DNA from: Clostridiales bacterium
GTDB lineage: Bacteria > Bacillota > Clostridia > Lachnospirales > Lachnospiraceae
DNA: 64,000 nt
NCBI GenBank assembly: GCA_021202925.1
Contig: JAJQCD010000014.1
Location: 150,159-214,158, forward strand
Direction of reading: 5' to 3'
Shown here: piece after piece, positions 35,389 to 45,154 of the stretch
Layout of the letters: each line of letters begins with the position of its first letter
Numbering within the stretch: the first letter of the stretch is position 1
Program-made: the position numbers and the translations under genes
Notes under the pieces: generated by a model
What the model was told of the DNA's origin: nothing
Databases searched by the model: none
What the model saw: only the letters and a program-made list of their open reading frames with translations

Positions 35389-36486
35389 ATGGAACTCAAT
35401 TTAAGACCCGCAGAAGAATGCAAATTTGACGCTGTTTCACTGGGTGAGGTTATGCTTCGTCTGGATCCCGGCGAAGGCAGGATCCGCACCGCGAGATCCT
35501 TTACTGCATGGGAAGGCGGCGGAGAGTACAACGTAATCCGTGGTCTCCACAAGTGCTTTGGTCTGAACACTGCCGTGATCACCGCTTTCGCGGATAATGA
35601 AGTCGGCATGCTGATGGAAGACTTCATCAATCAGGGCGGCGTTGACACCTCTCTGATTAAGTGGTGCAAGACCGACGGCATCGGCCGCGTCTGCAGAAAC
35701 GGCCTCAACTTCACCGAGCGTGGATTCGGTATCCGTGGCGCTGTCGGCTGCTCTGACCGTGCAAACACAGCGATTTCGAAGGCAACTCCGGAAGATTTCG
35801 ATTTTGAGTACATCTTCGGCACACTCGGCGCACGCTGGCTGCACACCGGCGGCATTTACGCGGCTCTGTCTGAGCAGTCCTGCGAGACCGTAATCGCTGC
35901 GATCAAGGCTGCCAAGAAGTACGGCACCATCGTTTCTTACGATCTGAACTATCGTCCTTCCATGTGGAGCGCAATCGGCGGCCTGGAGAAGGCGCAGGAA
36001 GTCAACAAAGAGATCGCCAAGTATGTGGACGTCATGATCGGCAACGAGGAAGACTTCACTGCCTGCCTTGGTTTCCAGATCGAAGGTCAGGATGAGAACC
36101 TCAAGGAGCTGAACATCGAGGGTTACAAGAAGATGATCAATGAGGCCGTTAAGACCTATCCGAACTTCAAGGCTGTCGCGACGACTCTCCGTACCGTTAA
36201 GACCGCTACGGTCAATGACTGGAGCGCTCTCTGCTGGGCTGGCGGCGAGATCTACAAGGCAAAGGATTACAAGGGTCTGGAGATCATGGATCGTGTCGGC
36301 GGCGGCGACTCCTTCGCTTCCGGTCTTGTATACGGCCTGATGACAACCGGCGACGCTGAGATCGCGGTCAACTACGGTGCGGCTCACGGTGCACTTGCCA
36401 TGACCACCCCGGGCGACACTTCTACCGCCAGAAAGAAAGAAGTCGAGGCAATTATGGGCGGCGCAGGCGCACGCGTACAGAGATAA
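35389..36486 (+). CDS. PfkB-family sugar kinase (2-dehydro-3-deoxygluconokinase-like)
   Basis: 365 aa. DAVSLGEVMLRLDPG at the start, WEGGGEYNVIRGLHKCFG near 40, and the anion-hole catalytic motif RVGGGDSFASGLVYGL near 300 place it in the ribokinase/KDG kinase family. Phosphorylation of 2-keto-3-deoxygluconate is likely but inferred; no aldolase or transporter is adjacent. AAGGAGG precedes the ATG. The gene uses AAG, GAG, CTG and AAC far more than its neighbours, the pattern of a highly expressed gene, consistent with its strong promoter and terminator. Confidence 0.85.
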   Translation: MELNLRPAEECKFDAVSLGEVMLRLDPGEGRIRTARSFTAWEGGGEYNVIRGLHKCFGLNTAVITAFADNEVGMLMEDFINQGGVDTSLIKWCKTDGIGRVCRNGLNFTERGFGIRGAVGCSDRANTAISKATPEDFDFEYIFGTLGARWLHTGGIYAALSEQSCETVIAAIKAAKKYGTIVSYDLNYRPSMWSAIGGLEKAQEVNKEIAKYVDVMIGNEEDFTACLGFQIEGQDENLKELNIEGYKKMINEAVKTYPNFKAVATTLRTVKTATVNDWSALCWAGGEIYKAKDYKGLEIMDRVGGGDSFASGLVYGLMTTGDAEIAVNYGAAHGALAMTTPGDTSTARKKEVEAIMGGAGARVQR

Positions 36487-36524
36487 GATTTCCTTTTACG
36501 ATTTGTCGCATCAACAACATAACA

Positions 36525-36564
36525 GGCGCGACGGACAGCTGTTTGAGCTGTCTGCCGCGCCTTT
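36525..36564 (+). terminator. Terminator of the PfkB kinase gene
   Basis: GGCGCG-A-CGGACAGCT pairs with AGCTGTCTG-C-CGCGCC around a TGTTTG loop, then TTT. It lies 39 bases past the stop and before the converging FliB-like gene. Confidence 0.82.
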
Positions 36565-36625
36565 CTGATACAAATCAAAGTGGAGCAAAAACATGCCGCC
36601 GGAATATCCGCTCTGCCAGAAAACA

Positions 36626-37642
36626 TCACGGCAGCAGATCCGCCCGATCCCAGACCGCGCACAAAAGCGCCCGGATTCCCAGCCGGGTATCACGAGTCAG
36701 GGCGCGTTCCAGTGATTCCCGGTTCTCATCGACATGCTCTATCTCCCTCGAAAACTGATGTGCAATATCAACAATCTCCGCATGAACCAGTGTTTCTCCG
36801 TTCTCCTGCCAGACGGCCTGACACATATCTTCAATCAGAAGCGTGCAGGCAACCGCAAATTTCATTTTTCCATATGCGTTTCTGTCATATACGGCGCCAC
36901 AAAAATACGCAAATACCCAGTATCCCATCAGCTGTTCACACAAAAGCGCTTTCATCGTCTCATATCGATTGCTGCCTCCCGGCTCACAGGCAGTCATTTT
37001 TTTCACAAAATAAACCGCCCGATCCGACCTGCGATATCGTTCCAGAAGAGAATCTGTCTCGCTCAATCGATCCCCGCGAATCCGCCGCTGCAAATCATGC
37101 GCAAGCAAAAGGGACAGTCCCATCCGCGTCCGCTCATCCGTCGCCCGATCCTGCAATATCTCCATGATCTGTGTTCTCGCATCCACCAGCGTTCTGTAAA
37201 GCGCGACGTCAAAATCCTCATACGTCTCTTCCCGGTCCGTCTCCTTCGTCAAAATGCGCACCGGCTCCTCCGTCTCCAGAATAATCCGCGCCGCCTCAAT
37301 ACAGGAAAGGCACAACGACACCTCCCGCACACCTTCGAACTCCTCAATATGTCTTGGATACAGCCGACAGGCCCGGCAGAACCCCTTCTCTCCCAGTTCC
37401 GTATAAAGATCACAGAGCTTTTCGTCGTTCAGGAACTCACACCGGCCCTCATACTGGCGAAAGGAATGCCTCCGCCAGTCAATGGAATTGTGCAGTCGGT
37501 TACCGAGGGAACCCGGAACATGCCGGTATCGCTCCAGCGATTTCCCATCAATTCCAATCTCCCAGCTGGCGCAGCAGGTGTCCGGACAGTCTGACGCAAT
37601 ACAGTGAAACCGGCGATAATAATGAGGATACCGATAGACCAC
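36626..37642 (-). CDS. FliB-family protein (flagellin lysine-N-methylase-like)
   Basis: 338 aa. Cysteine-rich N-terminal half: SDCPDTCCASWEI near residue 18, CEFLNDEKLCDLY near 68, FCRACRLYPRHIEEF near 87 and LCLSCIEAARIIL near 107. This is the pattern of FliB, which in Salmonella methylates flagellin lysines, and probably binds an Fe-S cluster. The GTG at 37642 has GGAGG seven bases upstream. No flagellar genes occur in this window, and many Firmicutes carry FliB paralogues of unknown role. Confidence 0.85.
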   Translation of the reverse strand: MVYRYPHYYRRFHCIASDCPDTCCASWEIGIDGKSLERYRHVPGSLGNRLHNSIDWRRHSFRQYEGRCEFLNDEKLCDLYTELGEKGFCRACRLYPRHIEEFEGVREVSLCLSCIEAARIILETEEPVRILTKETDREETYEDFDVALYRTLVDARTQIMEILQDRATDERTRMGLSLLLAHDLQRRIRGDRLSETDSLLERYRRSDRAVYFVKKMTACEPGGSNRYETMKALLCEQLMGYWVFAYFCGAVYDRNAYGKMKFAVACTLLIEDMCQAVWQENGETLVHAEIVDIAHQFSREIEHVDENRESLERALTRDTRLGIRALLCAVWDRADLLP

Positions 37643-37698
37643 GTCCTGCCCTCCCCTTCCTTTTGTCCTGTCTGAACAATTGCCAATCCATCCTTCTG

Positions 37699-38250
37699 TC
37701 AGGGATTCGCAATCACATACACCATCTCATGCCACTGCTCCCCGCCCCAAACAGAATTCGCAATTCCGTTATCCTTAAATCCAAAGGTCCGGTACATCTC
37801 TACCTTTGCGTCCAGACAGGTCAAAATCAGCTGCCTGCGTCCCCTGTCACGCTCTCGTCTTCCATATTCGCTTACCAGTTCGCGCGCCAGTCCCTGTCTG
37901 CGATACTCCGGCAGCACATCCAGCCCCAGCAGCATCACATTCTTCCCTGCGGGATCATGAAGGCACTCATCTGTAAAAAACTCATCCCGGAACACGGCCT
38001 CATCCGTGGCAAGCCCATTCAGGAAACCAGCCAGGCGCCCTGTCACGCGATCCACAGCTACCAGGAAAGTCTCCGGCGCAGCCTCCACTCTCCGGACCAT
38101 CATCTCCCTGGGGCAGGCTTCATTTGGCGGAAAACAGATCCGCTCGATCTCTGCGGCCTCCTCTGCCTCCTCCCGGCGAATATTTCTGAATTCATAGTTT
38201 CGATGAAGCGCATCTGATCCGCATGTTCTCTCATCTCTCACGTTGCTCAC
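37699..38250 (-). CDS. GNAT-family N-acetyltransferase
   Basis: 183 aa. The acetyl-CoA motif is LGLDVLPEYRRQGLARELVSEYGRRE near residue 105, preceded by FLVAVDRVTGRLAGFLNGL, and followed by MYRTFGFKDNGIANS. The substrate is unknown. The GTG at 38250 follows AAGGA. It lies 47 bases downstream... of no coupled gene, since the ABC operon on the same strand lies upstream in sequence at 38297 and ends there. Confidence 0.82.
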   Translation of the reverse strand: MSNVRDERTCGSDALHRNYEFRNIRREEAEEAAEIERICFPPNEACPREMMVRRVEAAPETFLVAVDRVTGRLAGFLNGLATDEAVFRDEFFTDECLHDPAGKNVMLLGLDVLPEYRRQGLARELVSEYGRRERDRGRRQLILTCLDAKVEMYRTFGFKDNGIANSVWGGEQWHEMVYVIANP

Positions 38251-38296
38251 ACTCTCTTCCTTCTATCGATCCGATCAACGCCTCAGCGTTCTTTTC

Positions 38297-39283
38297 TCAT
38301 ACCTCTTCGGCACGATGGCAGGCAACCATATGTTCCCCGTCGCCCACCTGGCGCAGAACCGGCACCTCCTGGCTGCACTGTTCCGTCGCGTAAGGACAGC
38401 GGGTATGGAACCTGCATCCGGCCGGCGGATGATACGCATTCGGCACGTCTCCTTCCAGAATGATGCGGTTCCGCTTTCGATTCGCATCCGGAATGGGAAT
38501 CGCCGAAAGAAGCGCCCGGGTATAGGGATGAAGCGGCGATCCATACAGTTCATGCTTCGTGCCGATTTCCACCACGCTTCCCAGATACATGACCGCGACC
38601 CGGTCACTGACATGACGCACAACGCTTAAATCATGGGAAATAAACAGATACGTCAGTCTGCGTTTTTCCTGCATCCGACACATCAGGTTCAACACCTGCG
38701 CACGCACCGACACATCCAGCGCCGATACCGCCTCATCGCAGACCACAAACTCCGGATTCAACACCAGCGCACGCGCAATCCCGATTCTCTGACGCTGTCC
38801 GCCGGAGAACTCGTGCGGAAAACGGTTCAGATACTGACGGTCCAGTCCCACATCATTCAGAATGGAAATCACCATCTCCCGACGTTCCTCAGTGGTTCCG
38901 ATTCCAAAAACATCCAACGGCGCACGAACCAGATCATAAACGGTCATGCGCGGATTCAGCGAACTGTAAGGATCCTGAAAAATAATCTGCATCTTTTTGC
39001 GCATCTGCCACATCTGCTTTTTGTCGTAAGCACCAATGTCCACCCCTTCATAAAACACCTGTCCGGACGTCATGGGAATCAGACGCAGAATCACCCGCCC
39101 CAACGTGGATTTCCCGCACCCGGACTCTCCCACCAGGCCCAGCGTCTCCCCCCGACGAATGGTCAGGTTTACATGATCGACCGCCTTTACCTCCTGTGGA
39201 TGCAGATTCAGCAGGTCCTTTTTCCCGGTGAAATATTTTGTCAGTTCCTTCGTTTCCACCAAAATCGGCTTCTCATTTGTCAT
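38297..39283 (-). CDS. dppF: Dipeptide/oligopeptide ABC transporter ATP-binding protein (DppF/OppF)
   Basis: 328 aa. Walker [16 protein letters not shown] near residue 45, Q-loop IFQDPYSSLNPRMTV, signature FSGGQRQRIGIARAL, Walker B FVVCDEAVSALD and the C-terminal oligopeptide-transporter segment GCRFHTRCPYATEQC. The ATG at 39283 has GAGGGTGA at seven bases and overlaps the dppD stop by 11 bases. It is the last gene of the dpp-type operon. Confidence 0.93.
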   Translation of the reverse strand: MTNEKPILVETKELTKYFTGKKDLLNLHPQEVKAVDHVNLTIRRGETLGLVGESGCGKSTLGRVILRLIPMTSGQVFYEGVDIGAYDKKQMWQMRKKMQIIFQDPYSSLNPRMTVYDLVRAPLDVFGIGTTEERREMVISILNDVGLDRQYLNRFPHEFSGGQRQRIGIARALVLNPEFVVCDEAVSALDVSVRAQVLNLMCRMQEKRRLTYLFISHDLSVVRHVSDRVAVMYLGSVVEIGTKHELYGSPLHPYTRALLSAIPIPDANRKRNRIILEGDVPNAYHPPAGCRFHTRCPYATEQCSQEVPVLRQVGDGEHMVACHRAEEV

Positions 39284-40250
39284 CCTGGTCACCCTCATAC
39301 ATAAAGCAGCTCACCTGCGCGTCTCCCACATGATAAACCCCGGGCTGCTCCTTTTTACAGCGTTCCCGCGCACAGGGACAGCGCGGGCTGAAACGGCATC
39401 CCTCCGGCATCTGTCCCGGCGCCGGAACCGTACCCTCTATCGTGTGTAACTCGTCCACATCCTCTCCCAGGGGCGGAATGGAATGCAAAAGTCCCTGGGT
39501 ATACGGATGCCTGGGTGTGTTAAAAATCTCCTTCACAGAACCATACTCTACCACTTTCCCCGCATAGAGAACCAGAATATGGTCTGCGGTTTCGGCGACC
39601 ACCCCCATGTCATGGGTAATCAGAATAATCGCCGTATTCATCTTCTGACGCAGATCCAGCATCAGCTCCAGAATCTGCGCCTGAATCGTCACATCAAGCG
39701 CTGTCGTCGGTTCATCCGCGATCAACAGCTTTGGCGCACAGGATACCGCCATGGCAATCATCACTCTCTGGCGCATGCCGCCGGAAAGCTGATGCGGATA
39801 TTCCTTCATCCGCTTTTCCGGCGCCGCGATCCCGACCTTTTTTAAAACCTCCACGGCTTCCTTCCAGGCTTCTTTTTTGCTGTATCCCTGGTGAAGCATC
39901 AGCGGTTCCATCAGCTGTGTGCCGATCGTCAGCGTTGGATTCAAAGCCGTCATCGGATCCTGAAAAATCATTGAGATCTCATTTCCACGAATCCCGCACA
40001 TCTCATGCTCCGACAGTGTCAGCAAATCTTTCCCTTCCAGACAGATGCTCCCCCGCGAAATTTTCCCGTTTGACGCAAGAAGCTGCAGAATCGACAGACT
40101 GGTCACACTCTTACCGCAGCCTGACTCTCCCACAATTCCGAGGATCTCTCCTCTTTTCACCGAAAAGCTGATCCCATCCACCGATGTGATGAACCCCTTC
40201 TTCGTCTGAAACTGCACCTGCAAATCCTTTACCGAAAGCAATGAATCCAT
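39273..40250 (-). CDS. dppD: Dipeptide/oligopeptide ABC transporter ATP-binding protein (DppD/OppD)
   Basis: 325 aa. Walker [15 protein letters not shown] near residue 39, Q-loop [16 protein letters not shown], signature [14 protein letters not shown], Walker [13 protein letters not shown] and the C-terminal [21 protein letters not shown] cysteine segment. It pairs with DppF as a heterodimeric ATPase. AAAGGA precedes the ATG. Confidence 0.94.
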   Translation of the reverse strand: MDSLLSVKDLQVQFQTKKGFITSVDGISFSVKRGEILGIVGESGCGKSVTSLSILQLLASNGKISRGSICLEGKDLLTLSEHEMCGIRGNEISMIFQDPMTALNPTLTIGTQLMEPLMLHQGYSKKEAWKEAVEVLKKVGIAAPEKRMKEYPHQLSGGMRQRVMIAMAVSCAPKLLIADEPTTALDVTIQAQILELMLDLRQKMNTAIILITHDMGVVAETADHILVLYAGKVVEYGSVKEIFNTPRHPYTQGLLHSIPPLGEDVDELHTIEGTVPAPGQMPEGCRFSPRCPCARERCKKEQPGVYHVGDAQVSCFMYEGDQDDK

Positions 40251-40276
40251 AGCCTGTTCCTTTCACTCTGAGTCTT

Positions 40277-41950
40277 CTACTCGATATCCCAGTTCCATGA
40301 AGACCAGTTCAGAGAATTGAAGTTTTCTACCTCTACCCCGCTGACCCGCTTATTATATGCGGTCAGGATATTCTTTGTATACAGATAAGCCATCGGCGAA
40401 CGCTCTTTGATCTTTACCTGATACTCGTCAAAATACGGTTTTCTCTCCTCAAAAGTGAGCTTCGAATTCCCTTCGTCGATAATATCCGTCAGTTCCGTGT
40501 CCGTCAGCTGACAGAAATTGACCGAGCTGTCCGGATGGATCATCTCCCGGCTCTCGCTCGGATCTAGTGTGCCGCCAGAGCCGATGATTCCCAGGTCATG
40601 CTTTCCATCCAGCATATTGCTCATCAGGGTTGCGAAATCCACCTGCTCGATCTGAACCTTCACACCCACCTTCTGCAGATCCTGGACAATCAGAGCCGCC
40701 GCGCGCTCCGTGACGCTGTTGCCGGAAGAAATATAGAACACCAGCATCTGATCAAACGGGAAGCCTTCTTCTTCAAGCATTGTTTTCGCCAGTTCCGGAT
40801 CATACCAGACTTCTACATCCTCGTTATAATACGGGCTGATTGAACTGATCGGCGTGACAATCGCCTCTCCCTGCCCCTGAAGCAACGCATCCACCAGCAC
40901 CTGACGATTGATCGCCATGCTCAGCGCCTGGCGCACATTCTGCGTCATATACGGCTTTGCCGTGTTGAAAATCAGCGTACTGTACGATGTCGTCGGAACC
41001 GACTTCGTCACCAGATTTTCCTGCTCGTTCGCCAGATCCCAGTCATCGATCAGAATCGAATCATAGCCGATCATATCCAGATCGCCATTGATCAGTCCGG
41101 CCAGCATACTGGCCGAATCCGTAACGCGAAGCACCAGACGGTCGATCTTCGGCTCGCCCAGGAAATAATTCGGATTCTTCACGAATTCCATCCGCTCGCC
41201 ATTGATCTCGCTGTCATAGATGAAGGGTCCGGAACCAACCGGGTTCGCCCACAGATCCGGCGCATTGATCTCGGCGGCTGTCTTTCCCTCAAAGATATGT
41301 TTGGGAATGATGTAAACCGTATCGATATCCTGCAGGAACGTGTCCACAAACATGGGCGTCTTCAGTGTAAATGTAACCGTGTACGCGTCATCCGCTTCCA
41401 CTTCAATGGAATCCTCAGAAAGCTCCGCACCGGAATCATCGACGCCGGCAATGTATTCCAGATGATAGCGGCTCTTCGCCTCCACCTCCGGGTCCGAATA
41501 CATCTGATAGGAAAAGACCACATCCTCCGCCGTCAACGGCTCGCCATCGCTCCAGACCGCGTTCTGATGAAGCTGAAACGTCACCTTCGTTGAATCCTCA
41601 TTTGTACTCCAGGACTCCGCCAGACGGCCTTCGATCGTCCCATCCGCCTTTGACTGGGTCAGTCGATCATAAATCTGATCGCAGATCATCCGCGTATAAT
41701 TGCTGGTCGTGTTCAACGGCATCATCGTATCCCATGCCGTGGAAAACGCTGCAGTGATTACCTTCTCGCCGGAAGCAGCAGCGGTTCCCGTATCTGCCGA
41801 TGCGCTTTCTCCCGCCGACGCTCCGCTGTCTGCCACCGGCGTTGTCTGCGCCGTGGAGCTGCTTCCACTGCCTCCGCAAGCCGCAAGCCCCACTGCCATC
41901 AATCCTGCCACGGCAATGCTCATCATTTTCTGCCATTTCCCCGTTCTCAT
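40277..41950 (-). CDS. Dipeptide/oligopeptide ABC transporter substrate-binding lipoprotein
   Basis: 557 aa, family 5 solute-binding protein. The lipobox LAACGGSG is near residue 24, followed by a Ser/Thr/Ala linker. Domain features: STAWDTMMPLNTTSNYTRMICDQIYDRL, WSDGEPLTAEDVVFSYQMY and QALSMAINRQVLVDAL. The ATG at 41950 with AGGAGG is preferred over 41995. It lies between the permease and ATPase genes; a hairpin CACCGC/GCGGTG in the 95-base gap upstream (about 42000-42016) may give it a separate transcript level. Confidence 0.92.
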   Translation of the reverse strand: MRTGKWQKMMSIAVAGLMAVGLAACGGSGSSSTAQTTPVADSGASAGESASADTGTAAASGEKVITAAFSTAWDTMMPLNTTSNYTRMICDQIYDRLTQSKADGTIEGRLAESWSTNEDSTKVTFQLHQNAVWSDGEPLTAEDVVFSYQMYSDPEVEAKSRYHLEYIAGVDDSGAELSEDSIEVEADDAYTVTFTLKTPMFVDTFLQDIDTVYIIPKHIFEGKTAAEINAPDLWANPVGSGPFIYDSEINGERMEFVKNPNYFLGEPKIDRLVLRVTDSASMLAGLINGDLDMIGYDSILIDDWDLANEQENLVTKSVPTTSYSTLIFNTAKPYMTQNVRQALSMAINRQVLVDALLQGQGEAIVTPISSISPYYNEDVEVWYDPELAKTMLEEEGFPFDQMLVFYISSGNSVTERAAALIVQDLQKVGVKVQIEQVDFATLMSNMLDGKHDLGIIGSGGTLDPSESREMIHPDSSVNFCQLTDTELTDIIDEGNSKLTFEERKPYFDEYQVKIKERSPMAYLYTKNILTAYNKRVSGVEVENFNSLNWSSWNWDIE

Positions 41951-42045
41951 AACGTTCCTCCTCATGTAGATATTAGTGTTATGTTCAGTTCCCACCGCCC
42001 TCTTTTCTTCTGCGGTGAAAAACGAATCATTGAAAAATACAGCGC

Positions 42046-42909
42046 TCAGATCTTAATCTTCGGATCCAGCGCATCCCGGATACCATCTCCCAGGAAATTG
42101 ATGCTTAACACCGTAATCAGCAACGCAATTCCCGGCGGCATCCACATCCACAGGCGCTTCGAGAGGACGCTGATCGACTGTGCATCATACAGCATATTTC
42201 CCCAGCTCGCACCAGGCGGCTGCACACCCATGCCCAGAAAGCTCAAAGACGACTCCGTCAGTATCGCGCTCGCCATCTGAAACGTGATCGCAATCAGAAT
42301 CGGCGCGAAGGAATTTGGAAGAATGTATCTGGTAATAATCTCAAAATCAGATGTCCCGATCGCCCGCGCGGACTCCACATATTCCTTCTCCGAAACCGAA
42401 AGAACATTTGCATAAATCAGTCGCGCAAACTGTGTCCAGCCAAGCACACCGATCACAATCGTCACAGACCAGATCGACGGCCCCAGCACCGCGACCAGCA
42501 CCAGGATCAATACAATCGAAGGGAAGGACATAAAAATGTCCGCCACACGCATAATCACGATCTCTGCCTTCCCACGAAAATATCCCGCAATCAGCCCCAG
42601 CGGCACACCCACCAGACAGCTGATCATCGTCGATACCAGACCTACCAGAAGAGACGTCCGTCCACCATAGATCAGACGCGCAAAAATATCCCGTCCAATG
42701 GCGTCCGTCCCCAGAATGTGCGCTGCACCCGGCGCCGCTGAAAAAGCGGTATAATCGGAGTCATATGGATTCAGTTTCAAAATGGGTGGAAGGATAATCA
42801 CCAGTACAATCTCCAGAACCAGGACACACAATCCGGCCATCGCCGCCCGATGCTCCACCAGCTTGTCCAGTACTTCTGAAAAGTAGCTTTCGTTCTCTCT
42901 TTTCTTCAT
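42046..42909 (-). CDS. dppC: Dipeptide/oligopeptide ABC transporter permease (DppC/OppC)
   Basis: 287 aa, six membrane segments. HILGTDAIGRDIFARLIYGGRTSL near residue 68 and the EAA loop YVESARAIGTSDFEIITRYILPN near 180 are typical, as is SSLSFLGMGVQPPGASWGNML. The ATG at 42909 has GGAGG at eight bases. It is intact, unlike the preceding dppB. Confidence 0.94.
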   Translation of the reverse strand: MKKRENESYFSEVLDKLVEHRAAMAGLCVLVLEIVLVIILPPILKLNPYDSDYTAFSAAPGAAHILGTDAIGRDIFARLIYGGRTSLLVGLVSTMISCLVGVPLGLIAGYFRGKAEIVIMRVADIFMSFPSIVLILVLVAVLGPSIWSVTIVIGVLGWTQFARLIYANVLSVSEKEYVESARAIGTSDFEIITRYILPNSFAPILIAITFQMASAILTESSLSFLGMGVQPPGASWGNMLYDAQSISVLSKRLWMWMPPGIALLITVLSINFLGDGIRDALDPKIKI

Positions 42910-42929
42910 CTCGCAGTCCTCCACGCCTT

Positions 42930-43886
42930 CTAACTGTAACTGATTCTCGGATCCAGAAGACCGTAAGCGACGTCCGTCAGAATATTTGCCAGCAGCACGG
43001 CAGCCGCGATCATAACCGTAATTCCCATAATAACCGGATAATCGCGGCCATTAATCGCCGTCACCATCAGGGAACCAACGCCCGGCCAGCCAAATACCTG
43101 CTCCGTAATGACAGCGCCGCCTACCAGCGACGGAATGGACATCCCCACGACCGTAATCACCGGAATCAGGGCATTCTTCAGGCCATGCCGGTAAATAACC
43201 GGCCAGCGGCGCAATCCCTTCGAACGCGCGGTCCGGATATAATCCTCCTGCATGACTTCCAGCATGCTGCTGCGCATATGCCGCACCTAGCCTCCGATCT
43301 GCTGAAATGACAATACCAGGCACGGCATAATCATATGCCTTGCCAGGGAGAGCCCCGACTTCACCCCCGCCGAATCATACATACCCCCGGACGGAAGAAT
43401 CTGCAGAACAATTGCGAACACATAAATGAAAACCAGACCGACAAAGAAATTGGGCGTAGCCATCATCAGCAGAGAAATCCCTCCGGAAATATAATCCCTC
43501 CCGGAGTTCGGCTTCGATGCCGCATAAATCCCAAGCGGAATGGAAACAAGCGGGGAAAGAACAATAGAAGCACCCGCCAGGCTCGCTGTCGCCGGAAGAC
43601 GTTCCAGAATCATATCCGCGACCGGCCTCTGCGTACTGTAAGAAAAGCCCATATTGCCCTGAAGCAGCTGTCTGAGCCAGTTCAGGTACTGTATGATAAC
43701 CGGTTGATCCAGCCCCAGAGCCACTCGCTTCCGCTCCAGTTCCGCAGGAGTAATACCCGGATCCGCCAGAAGCGCGTCCAGCGGCGACCCCGGCGCCAGA
43801 TTCAAGATGAAATAGGCCAGTATCGTAATCCTAAAAAATGTGGGAATCGCCATCAGCAGCCGCTTTAAAATATATTTCCACTTCAT
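42930..43886 (-). pseudogene. dppB: dppB-type permease interrupted by one in-frame TAG
   Basis: The frame from 43886 encodes MKWKYILKRLLMAIPTF and five membrane segments up to LSFQQIGG, then TAG at 43289-43287. The same frame continues at once with VRHMRSSMLEVMQEDYIRTARSKGLRRW (EAA loop) to the normal C-terminus LLDPRISYS. The whole length, 318 codons, equals a normal DppB. There is no frameshift or deletion. GGAGG (43295-43291) lies four bases before a GTG directly after the stop, so the second half could be made by reinitiation. It may be a true nonsense mutation, a read-through site or a sequencing error; all other operon genes are intact. Confidence 0.85.
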
Positions 43887-44022
43887 CGCTTCCCTGTCCT
43901 TTCCCGGCAGGCCTCCGTCTCACGCCCGCATCATTCTGATTATACCAGAAATCCCCCATCAAGCCAAGCGGAATTCACCCGATCTCCCACAGAACTCCCA
44001 CAGGAGCAATCTGGATATGACA

Positions 44023-44084
44023 ACGCCTGCGCGTGACCGGAGGCATCCCGAATCATCGAAATGCCTCCGGTCGCGCGCAGGCGT
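44023..44084. terminator. Long GC-rich inverted repeat between queF and the dpp operon
   Basis: ACGCCTGCGCG-GACCGGAGGCAT pairs with ATGCCTCCGGTC-CGCGCAGGCGT across a 15-base loop, over 20 bp of stem. TCTTTT follows on the plus strand. Leftward, no T-run follows, but it lies 16 bases past the queF stop and before the dppB start, so it can end or insulate the queTF transcript. Confidence 0.55.
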
Positions 44085-44100
44085 CTTTTGAACGACAGAA

Positions 44101-44583
44101 TTACCGGTTATCCACTTTTTCCGGATACAAATCGTGATGGCTCAGCCGCTCCCAGGCCACCGCTTCCCAGCGTGTACCAGGCTTCCCATAATTGCAGTAA
44201 GGATCGATGGAAATTCCGCCGCGCGGCGTGAATTTCCCCCACACCTCAATGTATTTGGGATCCATCAGCCGAATCAGATCCTCCATGATGATGTTCATGC
44301 AGTCCTCGTGAAAATCACCATGATTGCGAAAGCTGTAAAGATACAGCTTCAGGGATTTGCTCTCTACCATGCGCTCTCCCGGAACGTAGGAAATATAGAT
44401 CGTCGCGAAATCCGGCTGCCCCGTAATCGGGCAAAGGCTGGTAAACTCCGGACAGTTGAATTTCACAAAGTAATCATGGTCCGGATGCTTGTTTGCAAAC
44501 GTTTCCAGCACCTCCGGCGCATAGTCATTTTTGTAAACCGTTTTTCCACTGCCCAAAAGAGTCAGGGAACTCTCATCACGCAT
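44101..44583 (-). CDS. queF: NADPH-dependent 7-cyano-7-deazaguanine reductase QueF
   Basis: 160 aa, the short unimodular QueF. Seen: [25 protein letters not shown] near residue 45-68 (active-site Cys in SLCP) and the QueF signature [21 protein letters not shown]. It reduces preQ0 to preQ1 for queuosine in tRNA. The ATG at 44583 has AAGGAG upstream and overlaps the queT stop by 8 bases. The presence of QueF beside a preQ1 transporter means the cell can use either precursor. Confidence 0.95.
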   Translation of the reverse strand: MRDESSLTLLGSGKTVYKNDYAPEVLETFANKHPDHDYFVKFNCPEFTSLCPITGQPDFATIYISYVPGERMVESKSLKLYLYSFRNHGDFHEDCMNIIMEDLIRLMDPKYIEVWGKFTPRGGISIDPYCNYGKPGTRWEAVAWERLSHHDLYPEKVDNR

Positions 44584-45085
44584 TGCTTTTCTCCTTTCGA
44601 TTAGAAGGCTTCCAGACATGGTATAACGCTTTTAAGAAAGCCCCGCCTGCCACGCCGCATACAATCTGTCCAACCAGCAGGCTGAGAGCCAGCGCCCAAT
44701 AGGATACACCCAGCAGGCCGGAAAGATAAAGCGATACGCCAAAGGCCGGGATCAGCGCAATGGGTAATGCAACCAGCCATGTACTGCAGCGACTACGACC
44801 CAATAGCGCACAGCAGCCTGCCGTCAGGATTCCCACCAGTCCGCCTCCGAAGATATCAAAAAATCCAAATCCGCCCATCAGCATATTCGAAAGCAGATTG
44901 GAAAGCCCCAGCGGCACAACCAGGAACGGAAACAGATACGCCGTTGAATAAATCGCTGTTGCAATTCGCACCTGGTACTGCCCAAATGCAAAACTCTGAG
45001 TAAAGTACATGACCACGATATAGACAGCCATCACCGTACCGGACAAAGTCAGTTTCTGTGTTTTACTCATGTTTTTCATATCCAT
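44576..45085 (-). CDS. queT: Queuosine precursor ECF transporter S component QueT
   Basis: 169 aa, about five membrane segments, with [35 protein letters not shown] near residues 28-62 and [15 protein letters not shown], typical of QueT. It works with a shared ECF module to import preQ1 or a related base. The ATG at 45085 has AGGAGG at eight bases; the GTG at 45094 lies inside the ribosome site. A preQ1 riboswitch and terminator lie directly upstream. Confidence 0.92.
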   Translation of the reverse strand: MDMKNMSKTQKLTLSGTVMAVYIVVMYFTQSFAFGQYQVRIATAIYSTAYLFPFLVVPLGLSNLLSNMLMGGFGFFDIFGGGLVGILTAGCCALLGRSRCSTWLVALPIALIPAFGVSLYLSGLLGVSYWALALSLLVGQIVCGVAGGAFLKALYHVWKPSNRKEKSNA

Positions 45086-45102
45086 TTTCGTCACCTCCTC
45101 AC

Positions 45103-45132
45103 AAAAAAGGGCACACCCATACCAGGTGTGCC
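45103..45132 (-). terminator. Regulatory terminator of the queT leader
   Basis: GGCACACC-TGGTAT-GGGTGTGCC followed by TTTTTT, ending five bases before the queT ribosome site. It is the expression platform of the preQ1 riboswitch: termination when preQ1 is bound would shut off queT-queF. Confidence 0.85.
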
Positions 45133-45154
45133 AAACAAAAGTTTTTGTTCTCGT

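Noticed and set aside
35437-36387. A 316-codon frame opposite the PfkB kinase
   Set aside because: The kinase is certain from its motifs; the opposite frame stays open only because of the strong codon bias.
42000-42016. Possible terminator between the binding-protein and dppC genes
   Set aside because: The CACCGC/GCGGTG stem is short and is not followed by a T-run; at most it affects mRNA stability.
44023-44084. Possible mobile-element inverted repeats beside queF
   Set aside because: The two arms are only 15 bases apart, so nothing can lie between them; a terminator or insulator hairpin is simpler.
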